From positions 64,738,607 through 64,802,606 of the forward strand of contig NC_077227.1 of NCBI RefSeq assembly GCF_027887165.1: 64,000 nt of DNA. The letters run 5' to 3'. The notes under the pieces were generated by a model, which made no database searches, had not been told where the DNA came from, and saw only the letters and a list, made by a program, of their open reading frames with translations. Source of the DNA: Monodelphis domestica (lineage: Eukaryota; Chordata; Mammalia; Didelphimorphia; Didelphidae). Positions 22,413-32,908 of this stretch are shown here, one piece after another. Within the stretch, counting starts at the first letter, position 1; each line of letters starts with the position of its first letter. A program made the position numbers and the translations under genes.

Positions 22413-23082
22413 TTTTTAAAATGCATCTGTGCATTGATAATCTTGACTGACAACAGTAGCTATCAACTAATCCTTGGGCAATTTGTATGTATAGCCTTAA
22501 AGAGAAAGGGGAGCTTGAAAGCTGCTTTCATTGATCCAAAAGTTTATTAGGTGAAGCTAGATTAGATGAATTCTGCTTGGCTTCAGAAGGCAGAATTAAG
22601 AACAAGGGGAGAAAGTTACAAAGACATAAATTTAGGCTTGAAAACCTTCTTAACCATCAGAGTTATGCTGAAGCCATAACTTGGCTGTCCCAGGAGGCAA
22701 TGAGCTTCTCCTCACTGAAAGTGTCCCGGAAGATATTGGTCAGGAATGTCATATAAGGGGTTCAGGTGTAGGTTGGACTATATGACTTCCACAGCCCCTT
22801 CTTATTCTGAAGTTCATAAAATGATCTGACAAGACAGGAATGCCAACAACTTTGATGCAAATTAGAATGTGATAAATGCATGGAAAGGGCATGGGCAATG
22901 TTCTCTGAAACCATTGAGGAGGCAGGCATTAAATGATACAATTAATGAAAAATTCTCAAGAAACTAAGATATGGTTGACCTTAGGTAGTTGGTTTAGTTC
23001 ATTTAGACTAGTAACTAATGAAGGAAATAGAATTGAAAGATATGGAGCACATTCACATTCTTATTTAATGAATGCCTACCAC
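22413..23082. other. Non-coding stretch, no gene recognised
   Basis: Nothing assigned. Confidence 0.4.
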
Positions 23083-23340
23083 AAACAGCGAGGCGGTTTA
23101 ATAGACAGAGTGCCAGGCTTGGGGTCAAGAAGACCTGATTTCCAATCTGGTATCAGAAACTTACTAGCTGTGAGACCCTGGGCACTTTGACCTATTTGCC
23201 TCAATTTCCTCATCTGGAAAATGTTCTCAAAAAAAGGGGAAATGGCAAACCACTTCAGTATCTTTGCTAAAAAAAAAAAAAAAGAGTCACCAAGAGTCAA
23301 ATACTGAAATAACTCAACAACTACACACACAGTATTAGGC
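23083..23340 (+). mobile_element. Type B SINE, diverged
   Basis: 'aatagacagagtgccaggcttggggtcaagaagacctg', 'ctagctgtgagaccctgggca', 'atggcaaaccacttcagtatc', and the end 'gaaataactcaacaactac'. An internal poly(A) has grown at 23268-23283. Confidence 0.85.
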
Positions 23341-23344
23341 ACTA

Positions 23345-23600
23345 TTTATCTAGGTGGCTCAGTGGGTAGACCATTGGACTTGGAGTCAGTAAGAACCTGA
23401 GTTGAAATCCTACCACAGATACTAGCTGTATAATCCTGGACAAGTCAGATAATATCCCTTAGCTTCGGTTTCCTCCTGTAAAATGGGGATATTAATACAC
23501 ATTCTTTTAAGTATTGTTGTGAGGATAAAAGGAGATAACTTACATATGGCAATTTGCAAACTTTTAAAGGCTACAGAAATGCTAGTTATTCATATGTTTC
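23345..23600 (+). repeat. MIR/THER-type SINE
   Basis: The head 'taggtggctcagtgggtagac' is followed by an MIR-like body 'cggtttcctcctgtaaaatgggg' and 'gttgtgaggataaaagga'. Confidence 0.75.
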
Positions 23601-23739
23601 TATGTCTCTTTCTCTATAAGTAAATGTGTCCACAGCCCCTTAAGTTTTAAACTTTAGTGGATGTTTCATAAGGTATCAGAAAGCCTTGCAGCTGAAAGGA
23701 TTTGGGGAGAAGCTAAAAGGCATGTTTGTCAATGTTCGA

Positions 23740-23860
23740 TTATTTCAGTTGTATTTGACTCTTCATGTCCCCATTTGGGGTTTTCTTGGCAAAGACAGTA
23801 GAGTGATTGGCCATTTCTTTGTTCATTTCATTTTACAGTTGAGGAAACTCAATTATCTAG
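23740..23860 (-). mobile_element. Type B SINE fragment, minus
   Basis: 'ccccatttggggttttcttggcaaaga' and 'cattttacagttgaggaaac' are the reverse of the type B 3' half. Confidence 0.85.
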
Positions 23861-24800
23861 ACTTACAACCCTGCTGAGGATCTTGAATTCCCTAAATTGA
23901 CCCCCTTCTCTTTTTTCAATTCATTTTCTTTTGCTATACCCCCTACTGAACCACGGCCAGCAGAATCCAGACCTTTCCTCCTGAAAGATCCATTCTCAGA
24001 CCTTGTCATGAACTTTTGGTTTTACTTTCTTTCTCTCTCCGATCTTGCCTCTGATAAAATGAAAGGAGTACTGACTATAATAATGAGGGGATTTGTTCAA
24101 GCCTCCATTTGTCCAGGGATTGCTGATACATAGCAATAATCCTTTGCAACTTTAAGCCAAGCTTGAGAAATGGGGACTTGCCAATTGAACCCTACCCTAA
24201 CTGCACCGCCAGGGCTGGAATTGAGAATGATCCTAGGAACCTTTCCTGATATGATCATCATCATCTTACCAAGAAGGGCTCCAGAGATTTCCAGAAAAGG
24301 TAACTGTTTTCAGCCTATCTCGAGACCCCAAAGTCACTCCAAGGAATACTGTCAAGAAATTGTGTCACGCCTGTCCATTGAGCAATAATCTTGTTTTACC
24401 TTCTTTCTCTTTTACCTTTTTCCTCTTTCGAACAATAAAAGCTGTAAAATTTCTGTATCTGTCCCTAGGAGAGGAGTTCCTGCATGCACGCTTGTTCTGC
24501 TGAGAAGAATACATTCAAATGCCCTTTGCTTCTTCCTCCGTTTCTAGTGCCTTTCACTCAGTTCGACTTCTATCCACTTCGGAAGACAGTGAGTGAGTCG
24601 ATATCTCTCACCTATGGTCCTTTCCCAATCAAAGACTTTAGTCAACGAGTCTCCACTAAGCATTTAAGTGTCTGCTCTGTGCCTGGCACTGCACTAAGTG
24701 TTGGCTTTCAAAGAAAGGCAAAAAGATAATCCCTGCTCCAAAAGAATCTTACAATCTTAGAAGGAAAATGACAGGCAAACAACTATCTACAAAGGAAAAT
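23861..24800. other. Non-coding stretch with old repeat
   Basis: 24650-24790 ('tgcctggcactgcactaagtgttgg...caaaaagataatccctgctcc...gaatcttacaatctta') is an old dispersed repeat also seen near 34060, 48265 and 59067. No gene is recognised. Confidence 0.45.
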
Positions 24801-25270
24801 CGTTGTTGTTGGTCAGTCATTTCAGACTCTTGGTGACCCCATTTGGGGGTTTCTTTTTTTTTTAACTTTTATTTATTTTTGGGAAATTTTATTTAATTAG
24901 TTAATTTAGAATATTTTCCATGGTTACAAGATTCATGTTCTTTCCCTCCCCTCCTCCCATCTCTCTTTCTGTAGCCAACACCCAATTCCACTGGATTTTA
25001 CATATGTCATTGATCAATTTATCATCAATCATTTTCCATATTATTGATAATTTCACTAAGGTGATTGCTTAGAGTCTATATCCCATTTGGGGTTTTCTTG
25101 GCAAAGATATTGGAGTGGTTTGTCATTTCTTTCTCCAGCTTTTTTGCTGATGAAGAAACAAAGGCAAATGGGATTATGTGACTTGCTTAGTGTCACACAG
25201 CTACTAAATGTCTGAGATTGGATTTGAACTCAAGTCTTCCATTCTATCCACTGTGCCACCTGGCCTCCCC
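24801..25270 (-). mobile_element. Type B SINE, minus, split by an L1
   Basis: The left part 24801-24855 (tcagtcatttcagactcttggtgacccc) and the right part 25082-25270 (ttggcaaagatattggagtgg ... ctatccactgtgccacctggc) make one SINE. The L1 tail at 24856-25081 sits between duplicated 'cccatttgggg' copies. Confidence 0.9.
24856..25081 (-). mobile_element. L1 3' UTR fragment inserted in a SINE
   Basis: T-rich start, 'tttagaatattttccatggttacaagattcatgttctttccctcccc' and 'tcattgatcaattt': the reverse of the marsupial L1 3' end. The duplication is 24838-24855 against 25082-25099, 17/18 identical. It is an extreme 5' truncation of about 226 bp. Confidence 0.9.
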
Positions 25271-26017
25271 ACAAAATAAAATTAGAGACAATCAAAAGGG
25301 GGGGGCACCAGAATGAAAGGAATTGGGCAAGGTTCCTTACAGAAGGTAGTTTTAGCTGGGATTTGTCTGTCTACTCCCTGCTATTGACTTGGTTCATCAT
25401 GTTCCTGATCTTGCTCTCTATCAGAGTTTCTTTTATGCTCCACTTCAATCAGGGAAGGGGTCAGTCAGCACTGCGGACCCTCTGCGGCCACACACTTGTA
25501 TGGAGAATCCCCCTCTATATAGCAGGGTCACTACAGTGACATTTCAGTCTGAATAAAGTAGTCGTGATAGAAGAATTTGCAAGAATCTTATGCAAAGCGT
25601 GTCATAAAAATAATTAATGGTTATATATATATATATGAGGTAAGAAGTAAAGAAAGAACTTCAATCTGGGTCCCTGAACATTGCCAAATCAGGAGAATAA
25701 TTTCTAAGGTCCCAGATTGGCTCCTGCAGTGTATTTTGAGACTGAGTATTATGGTGTAGTGAGAGAGTAGAACAGTGGCCAAGATTATGGAAGCCTTAAA
25801 AGGCAGCCAGGAGGATGGATTTCATCTGATAGGCAGTAGAGAGCCATGACAGGTATCATACAAGTCAGCCCAGTAAATCCAAGAAGGCTACAGCTGACCT
25901 GGAAAAAAATAAAACAGAATTCTAGATTCTTGGTTCTGATTATCATTTATTTGTTTATTATTGTTTATCTGTTTATTATTTATGGCACAGCAATGTATGT
26001 TTTGTCCCTTCTATATA
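25271..26017. other. Non-coding stretch, no gene recognised
   Basis: 25770-25850 resembles the old repeat of 59067-59960 ('aggatggatttcatctgataggcagtagagagcc'). Nothing else is assigned. Confidence 0.4.
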
Positions 26018-26745
26018 CAGTAGGACCTCATTTTATGCAGTCAATATGTTCTAAGACCTTTCGCTTAAGTTGAAAATCTCACATAATAGCAAAACCCATT
26101 ATTTGATTAATAAATGTTTCTTCATTGATTTAATCTTTATTTTCTATCCTAGTAATAACTCTAGGAGAAACTTGCACCAAAGGCAAGGACTAGGCAATTG
26201 GGGATAAATGACTTGTCTAGGGCTACACAGCTAAGAAGTAGCTGAGGCCAAATTTGAACCCATGTCCTCCCAACTCCAGATCTGGCTCTCTAACCACTGA
26301 GCAACCTCTCTGTTCTTTAACAAATACTTCTTATATGAACATGCCTAGGCACTTATGACTTTTCTTAGGCTTATCAGAAGTACCAGCATCCCTACTCTTA
26401 TATTTGAGGGCAATTATTGATAACTAGATGACATTAATGAAACAAAAAGAAGCACTGCTCTGATGGGGGTTTGTTATGAGGGAGAACTCTGGACAGAGAC
26501 TGATGGGAGTTAATGTTTGGTTCAGAACAATGAAACAACTCACACTGATGCTTCTCAGAGCAAGAATGAGTATGATTGCCCAAACCACCGTAAGACTTTA
26601 TGAGGCTTGGGAGATGGTATAGATTTAGTGAATAATTACAAATTTCTACTTTACATATTTTTCTGCCTTTCTTTTTTTTTTCTATTGCCAGTCTCATACA
26701 TCTGAATTTATGTGTGCTGAATTTGCATAAAATGAGGTCCTACTG
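26018..26745. mobile_element. Tigger/mariner-like DNA element with perfect TIRs
   Basis: The ends are a perfect 22-bp inverted repeat (CAGTAGGACCTCATTTTATG plus CA) at 26018-26039 and 26724-26745, flanked by TA on both sides (26016-26017, 26746-26747). A TA duplication and a CAGTAGNNCCTC-type end are the Tc1/mariner-Tigger signature. It is 728 bp including a nested SINE at about 26165-26310. No transposase frame is seen, so it is non-autonomous. Confidence 0.88.
26165..26310 (-). mobile_element. Type A-like SINE nested in the Tigger-like element
   Basis: 'aggcaattggggataaatgacttgtctagggctacacagct', 'aggccaaatttgaaccc', 'ctggctctctaaccactgagcaacc' in reverse orientation. It is younger than its host element. 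Confidence 0.8.
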
Positions 26746-27218
26746 TATTTATAAACTATAAAAATATGGAAAATACTGAAGATTTCTATACTTTAAAAGT
26801 CCGCAGCAACCCCAGAAAGGGTGCAAGGTCCAGCAATGATTCACAATGGTACACAGAATTTATTTTGCATAGACATTGTTTGTCCCTGTCCCCCTGAAAG
26901 TAGGATGTCTTTCTTGAGGAATGAGAATATTTTTTCACCTTGTGTCCCTCCCACCCAGTATTATACTTCACCTGACTCCCAGTCCCATGGCCAGATGATA
27001 CCATCCTGGCTCCTTCCATGGTTCATTGCAGAGTAGAGAAAATTAAGGATGAATAAAAAAGCTTCACTTCATTCAGTTCTACGTTTGGCAACATTGTGAT
27101 TTGAATACTGTTTATTTATTTATTTATTTATTTAATACTGTTTATATCAATAAATGTTTTGTTTTCTTTTGGACTGAGCAGAGACCACAGTAATATTCAT
27201 TAGGACTGCCAAAAAATT
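26746..27218. other. Non-coding stretch with a (TTTA)n tract
   Basis: A (TTTA)n repeat is at 27109-27137. No gene is recognised. Confidence 0.5.
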
Positions 27219-27475
27219 GGGCAGGTTGGTGACATAGTGAATAGAGTGCCAGATCTGGAGTCAGGAAGACTTATCTTCCTGAATTCAAATCCAGCCCCAG
27301 ACTTTTACTATGTGACCTTGGGCAAAACACTTAACTCTGTTTGCCTCAGTTTCTTCATCTGTAAAATGAACTGGAGATGGAAGTGGCAAGCTACTCCAGT
27401 CAATTTGCCAAGAAACCCCCAAATGGGATAACAAAGAATGGGACATGACTGAAAAATCAAGAGCAGCACATAACC
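27219..27475 (+). mobile_element. Type B SINE, near full length
   Basis: 'gggcaggttggtgacatagtgaatagagtgcc', 'gaattcaaatccagc', 'tgtgaccttgggcaa', 'cctcagtttcttcatctgtaaaatgaactgg', 'ccaagaaacccccaaatggg'. It is collinear with other type B copies. Confidence 0.9.
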
Positions 27476-27699
27476 AGTAAGTGTGGGACAGGATTCTGGA
27501 CACAGATGTGTTCCAAACTCCAAGTCCAACACTCTGCTCAAAGTCCCCTAGCAGCTGAGATCTTATCAACAAGCCAAATTTGGGAGGAAAATGAACTTTA
27601 TATTTGGGCTGATATGGAATGTGTTCCATGAAAAAAAACATTATCAGTGATGCTAATACATCAGGACTTTGCAGCAAAAAAAAAAAGTGCTGGCTGTTT

Positions 27700-27860
27700 T
27701 AACAGTTATTTTTAAATTTCAAATGTATTTCACATTTGTAATTATTTTAACCTTCTCAAATCCCAGCGGCTGGGAGCTAATCATTCAAACCTTTTTATAA
27801 ATGTGTGAGTGAAATAATCAACTGGCAGAAATGCATATATATAATTAACTACATTTTAAA
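27700..27860. other. Unique AT-rich block, possible conserved non-coding element
   Basis: A repeat-free stretch with homeodomain-like motifs (TAATCATT, TAATTAAC) and no decayed-repeat look. Conservation cannot be judged from one sequence. Confidence 0.2.
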
Positions 27861-28617
27861 CCCAATTTCTAAGGGGGCAAAACTCTTGCCCTTGCGTTAG
27901 CCGAAGAGATTGTCTTGCAATAGAGTTGCCAAAAAGTAAATGCTGGATTTTCATTCATTTTCAACTTGAACTTATTGTTTTAAGGTTCCATACCCTCCCC
28001 AAATCATGTAACTAATAATACAAATTTTTATTTGAAAGACAACTGGCCTAGAAGTCAGACTACTTGAATTACAATCCCCACATATTTCATTAAAACACTT
28101 AGATGGCCTGTTTCTGATTTTTTACCACCTTGGGGAGTAGGGATAAGGGAGAAAAGAAGAGAATCCTGAATCAAATCACAAAATGTCAAATTTGTTTCTA
28201 TGAATAATTGAAAAAAATAAAACGTAATGAATTATAACTCCAGCTCTGCCAGCTGTCCCTCTGGGTCTCACTTTCTTTACCTGCAGAATAAGAAGGTTGG
28301 GCAAGATGATTTCTGGACTTTAATGTGCTACCTGATTCTAGGTTTCTCTCTGTTGTCTTCCATCTCCCTTTGTTCCACCATCCTAAGCAAAAAAAAAAAA
28401 AGACTTTGGTTTTAATTTTCCCAGCCAGAAGGTGTCACCAGTGATCCATTAACTATGAGTAGATGAGCTTTTAGACCCCTTTTCACTTCCTAACTTGGCA
28501 AAATTGTTTTCAAGGGATCATCTGAGGCTTTGTTCATCTTTGTGGGGCTCTGCAAAGTTTGAACTAGAGGCTAGTCATTTGCACAGGGTTACCTTGTGAT
28601 GGGAAACATAAAAGCTG

Positions 28618-28620
<3 letters not shown>
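27861..28620. other. Non-coding stretch, no gene recognised
   Basis: 28240-28330 has a weak MIR resemblance ('ccctctgggtctcactttctttacctgcagaataa'). Confidence 0.4.

Positions 28621-28667
<47 letters not shown>
28621..28667. repeat. (TG)n microsatellite
   Basis: About 23 uninterrupted units. Confidence 0.97.
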
Positions 28668-28670
<3 letters not shown>

Positions 28671-28708
28671 TAAGAGATTCTACACTGTTTATAAAAAAGA
28701 GTAGGTAA

Positions 28709-28885
28709 GGGGGCAGCTATGTGGATTGAGATAGGAGGTCTTGGTTCAAATCTAGAATCTGACACTTCCCAGCTGTGTGACCCTGGGCAAGTCACTTAAC
28801 CTCCATTGCCTACCCTTACCACTCTTCTGCCTTGGAACCCATACACACTATCACTTCTAAAATGGAAGATAAAAATGGTAGGTCT
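28709..28885 (+). mobile_element. Type A SINE
   Basis: 'agggggcagctatgtggattgag', 'ttggttcaaatctag', 'gtgtgaccctgggcaagtcac', 'accactcttctgccttgg'. The end is diverged (ggaagataaaa). Confidence 0.9.
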
Positions 28886-29039
28886 GTCTATAATAGTACC
28901 TGTTTGGAAAACAGAAATATTAGCTATGCTTGTCTTTGGTCCCCTCAAATGACTTCACAAAGAGTCACCAGTATCCGATGATGTATGTGAAGTCGGAGAT
29001 GTCTAGACTCAATAGAGAAAACATGGTGTATCAGTTAAT

Positions 29040-29580
29040 AACACTGAACTAGGGCAGGGGACTATGGTAGTATCCTGGCTCAGCTACATACCTGCATGAG
29101 CTAGAGTTATTCTAAGAAGCTCTCTAAGGCTCAGTTTTGTCATCTGTAAAAAATGAGAGAGTTGAGTTAGATGCCCTGAGACGACGCTCTGTATGTGGGG
29201 GTTGGAAGAGGACTGGGTTACATGAGGGAAGCCAAAGAAATGAAAAACCATCAGCCATTTGGAAACAAACAAGAGACAAGAGGAGGGAGCTAGAATAGTG
29301 GCTAGCCTTTGGAAAGATCTAATGCTATAGTCTTCTCAACCCTTCCTTCCCAAAAGGAATGCCTGCAAAAACTCAGAAGACCTGAATTGTTTTGAAAAGC
29401 CAGATCCAATGGCATAGTGAAAAGACTCCACCTGGACTCCAACTGGGGTCCAGGAGACTTAGATTCTAGCCCCTAATCTCTGACTGCTATTCAGAAGAGT
29501 AGGGTCTTGAGTAAATCACTTCTTTCTGAGTATTTCTTCTGTAAAATGAAGATAACCAAGGTTTCTCATGGCTCTAACAT
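29040..29580 (+). repeat. Two MIR-like elements
   Basis: 29040-29190 ('ctaaggctcagttttgtcatctgtaaaaaatgag') and 29405-29580 ('gtcttgagtaaatcacttc', 'cttctgtaaaatgaagataa') are worn sense MIRs. Confidence 0.65.
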
Positions 29581-29859
29581 TCTTATTTATCAACATTGTT
29601 CTACCATGTCTGAAAGGTCAGACCCCATGTGAGTGGACCTTTTTATGCCATTAAGTGACCAGAAAACCACATCACTATAACCCAAGCTACTAAGCAGCTT
29701 CATCAAAGGAAATAGAGCTTGAACACATTTGATCAAATCCCAGCTTGGTCACTTCTGAGGGGAAATCTAGCCTAACCCAACCAAGGAGAGAATTTCCAAG
29801 GGAAATCTGGAATGTTTGTCCTGTCCCAACTCTACAAACATCTCATTGGATCTTCGCAA

Positions 29860-30020
29860 GATCCTTGGATCTAAATGCTATCATTATCCTCATTTTGCAG
29901 ATGAGAATATGGAAGCTAAGAGAGTTTAAGTGATTTGCCCGGGGTCACACTGCCAGTAAGCATCTGAAGCATACTGGAATCCAGATGATGTCCTGACTCA
30001 AATTGCAGTGCTTTATGTGC
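29860..30020 (-). repeat. MIR element
   Basis: 'atcattatcctcattttgcagatgagaatatggaagc' and 'gtgatttgcccggggtcacactgccagtaag' are MIR in reverse. Confidence 0.75.
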
Positions 30021-30381
30021 CCAGGACGTAGCTTTCCTTGGGAGACCCCAAGATGAAACTTCTCCACTTTTGACAGGACTGACCAAAGCTTGTGCCTTGT
30101 GAGTCTTCAAGAAACCAGGGTCCCCTGCCCCAATATGGCCTAAAAAAAAAATTATATATATATATATATATATGTTTTCCCTTGGCTCTATAGATAAGAC
30201 AAGAAAATTAGCAGAGGAAAAAATGCAGTGGCATAATCATTATAGAATAAATATGAAAACCATGTTCCACATCTGACATTTTTTGATTTGATTAGTCATT
30301 TCATTCTGATAAATTAAATGACAGGAGAGAGGAGTATCTGTCAAAAAGGGCTCAAGCCAGTTAAGAATGCAAAGCAAGAGA
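30021..30381. other. Non-coding stretch with (AT)n
   Basis: A short (AT)n tract is at 30152-30172. Nothing else is recognised. Confidence 0.45.
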
Positions 30382-30990
30382 TCTGTTGGAATTCCCAGGT
30401 GGGGCTTCTTGACTGCCCCTGGGAGCTCTGAGATTCTGAGCAGTTGGCTGAGGGACTCACTCTCTCTTGGATCTGAACTTGGTCCTGGAGGTAGTGACTT
30501 TTCTGAACTCCTGGGCTTTTCCCTGGGACACTTTGGGAATACCAGGACTTAAGAGACCGTTGATCATTCGGCTGTGGTTGGAGAGAAGTTACTGACAGAG
30601 AAGAAATCAGAAGATCTTGTTTTTCTCAGGGCTCTGTAGAAGTCACTGCAGAGCTTCCGTTAAGCCTCAACCAACTTGAACTTGCTCTGACCGGTCTTTT
30701 TGATAATTTTGGAGACAGAGATTTAAGATAAATGTATTATTTATAAATTACTGGAAATGGGTTATTTAGATAGAAAATTTGGGTTTTATTTAGCAATAGG
30801 GAGAAATAGAGTAGCCTGGTTTTCAGGAGAAGAAAATCCTGTGAGGGGAATCAGTTGGGAGCAGATAAAAGCTCAGTATCCCCTTAGTTGTTGTTTTTTT
30901 TAGGGTTTCCTGCTTATCTATCACTTTCTTAAGTCCTTATAACTTTTATTAAATTAAGATTAATTTTTTTTATCTGTCTCCTACGTTATC
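30382..30990 (+). mobile_element. LTR-like fossil
   Basis: A TG start (TGTTGGAATTCCC), a GC-richer first half and a T-rich end with ATTAAA at about 30949 resemble the block at 18515-19179 in composition and order. Ends are uncertain and no target duplication was found. Confidence 0.3.
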
Positions 30991-31048
30991 CATTGCACAA
31001 ACCTACAAAGTAGGCCCAATATTGTTACCTTGGCCCTTTTATCTGGAG

Positions 31049-31342
31049 CATCGGTTCTCAACCTCTCAATTTGTAGCAATAAGAATACATAATGAATATC
31101 AGGTATTTACATTCTGAATCATAACTGTAGCAAAATTACAGTTTTGAAGTAGCCACCAAAATATTTTTTTTGGTTTGGGGTCACTGCAACATGGGGAACT
31201 GTATTTGGACAAATCCTTTTACCCCTCTTAGCTTTAGTTTCCTCATCTGTTAAGATGTGTTAGATAATTTTGGGGGCTGCCTGTTTCATAGGGCTTTGTG
31301 ATCAAAGCGGGGTCATGGCATTAGAAAGGTTGAGAACCACTG
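31049..31342. mobile_element. hAT-type element with 8-bp TSD
   Basis: The left end CATCGGTTCTCAACCT and right end AGGTTGAGAACCACTG are inverted repeats (CAGTGGTTCTCAACC type). They are flanked by atctggag (31041-31048) and atctagag (31343-31350), 7/8 identical. It is 294 bp and may hold an MIR-like piece at about 31205-31260 ('agtttcctcatctgtta'). Charlie-like and non-autonomous. Confidence 0.85.
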
Positions 31343-31454
31343 ATCTAGAGAATCTGACTCACAGCAAAAAGAAGATACTGAGTCTAGAAACTATCTTAAC
31401 ACGAAAAACAACCTTTTTTTAAGTTTCTATCAAGGTCGTGTTAATTTTCTTTTC

Positions 31455-31630
31455 TTTTTTTTTTAAACCCTTACCTTCTGTCTTAGAATAATGGATTCGG
31501 GCTAGACAATTGGGGTTAAGTAACTTGCCCAGGATAACATAACTGGGAAGTATCTGAGGCCAAATTTAAGCCCAGGACTTCCCATCTCCAGGCCTGGCTC
31601 TCTATCCACTGAGCCACCTAATTGTCTCCA
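31455..31630 (-). mobile_element. Type A SINE, minus
   Basis: 'aaacccttaccttctgtcttagaataatgg', 'taacttgcccaggataacataactggg' and 'ccactgagccacctaattgtctcc'. Confidence 0.9.
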
Positions 31631-31672
31631 AAATAGGAGTTTTTAAATAGATTTTTAAAATTAAATGTTAAA

Positions 31673-31855
31673 GACAGCTAGATAGCACAATGAGTAGAGT
31701 TCTGGACCTGGAGTTGGAGAAAATCTGGGTTCAAATTTGGCCTGGGACACTTCTAGCTTGTGGGACCCTGGGCAAGTCACTTAATCCTGTTTGCTTTGTC
31801 CTTGTCCTTTTGTCTTAGAGTAGATACTAAAACGGAAGGTAAGAGTTTAAAAAAA
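31673..31855 (+). mobile_element. Type A SINE, plus
   Basis: 'agacagctagatagcacaatgagtagag', 'ctgggttcaaatttggcc', 'gggcaagtcacttaatcctgtttgc', 'ggaaggtaagagttt'. With 31455-31630 it forms a tail-away pair separated by about 40 bp. Confidence 0.88.
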
Positions 31856-31919
31856 AATGTAAATGTTAATAAATAAACAAATTAACAAACCAGAACTAAC
31901 AAATGAATTTTGCAAGGAA

Positions 31920-32160
31920 GAAAGCATTCACACCTGGGCTCTATTGTGAAAACTTTCCAGAGAAGGGGGCACAGGAGCCAAGCCCTGAAGGAAGATTCTT
32001 AAGTGGAGATAAGGAGCTAATTTGTTCCAGGTGTGAGTGATGGCTTCTGAAAAGCCATGGAGGTGGGAGGTGGAATTTTGTAGGAACCAATGGTAGTTCG
32101 CTTTGACTGGAATATAGAATCTGTGAAGGAGAGCAAAGCAAAATCAGCCTGGGTAAGGTA
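31920..32160 (+). repeat. Ancient unassigned interspersed repeat
   Basis: The order 'ccagagaagggggcacaggagccaagccctgaagga', 'ttgttccaggtgtgagtgatggc', 'gccatggaggtgggag' matches the same unnamed old repeat seen at 1-360 and 59067-59960. The 66-codon reverse frame is chance. Confidence 0.5.
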
Positions 32161-32908
32161 GATGGAAGCCAAGTGGTGAAGGCTTCCCATCTCTAAACTC
32201 TCTCCTTGCCCTAAAATGACATATTCTAAATATACGGCTAAACTACAATCTCAGACAAGGGAATTTTGGATCCAGAATTGAAGTGAGGAACAGGCTCAAA
32301 TGGTTCAGTAATTCACATGGCCTGGGTTTGAAGCCTTTAAAAATTCCTTCCAATTGTTCCTAGGTTTTAGATCTGTTTCTTTATCTTTCTTCATCCTACT
32401 CTACCCTGTTTCAAACCAGAAAATGCATGCTCAAATGAGCTAATAAATGGAAAATGCTTTGTGAACATTAAAGTGTTATCAAAATGTTAGCTGACTGTTA
32501 ATATGATTATTTCCATTCTGCGGTCCAAAGTCCAATTATTTCTTTTAACCTTGTGTTTCTGTTTCTGCACACACACACACACACACTTGTCTCCTCTGAT
32601 AGAACATGGGCTTCTATTCTTTGACTTTGCATGTCCAGCACCTAACACAACTCCTGACACATAGAAGGGCTAAATCGAGACTAGTGGGTTTAGGAATTAA
32701 TTGATTGGTCTGGAGGTAAAACTTGTCTCCTACTCTACCTCCCTCATGAATATAGTGGGTTCTCCTGGCTTTGCCACTGAAGATTTCGACCCGTTTTCCT
32801 TTCCTTGATCTTGTAGTGATTAAAATAGTGGAAGATATAAATTGTGATAGATATAAGAGTGGGTGAGTAAATTGTGACCGCAGAAAATATGTTTTCACTA
32901 CAGTGTCT
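32161..32908. other. Non-coding stretch, no gene recognised
   Basis: (AC)n at 32567-32586. Nothing else is assigned. Confidence 0.45.
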
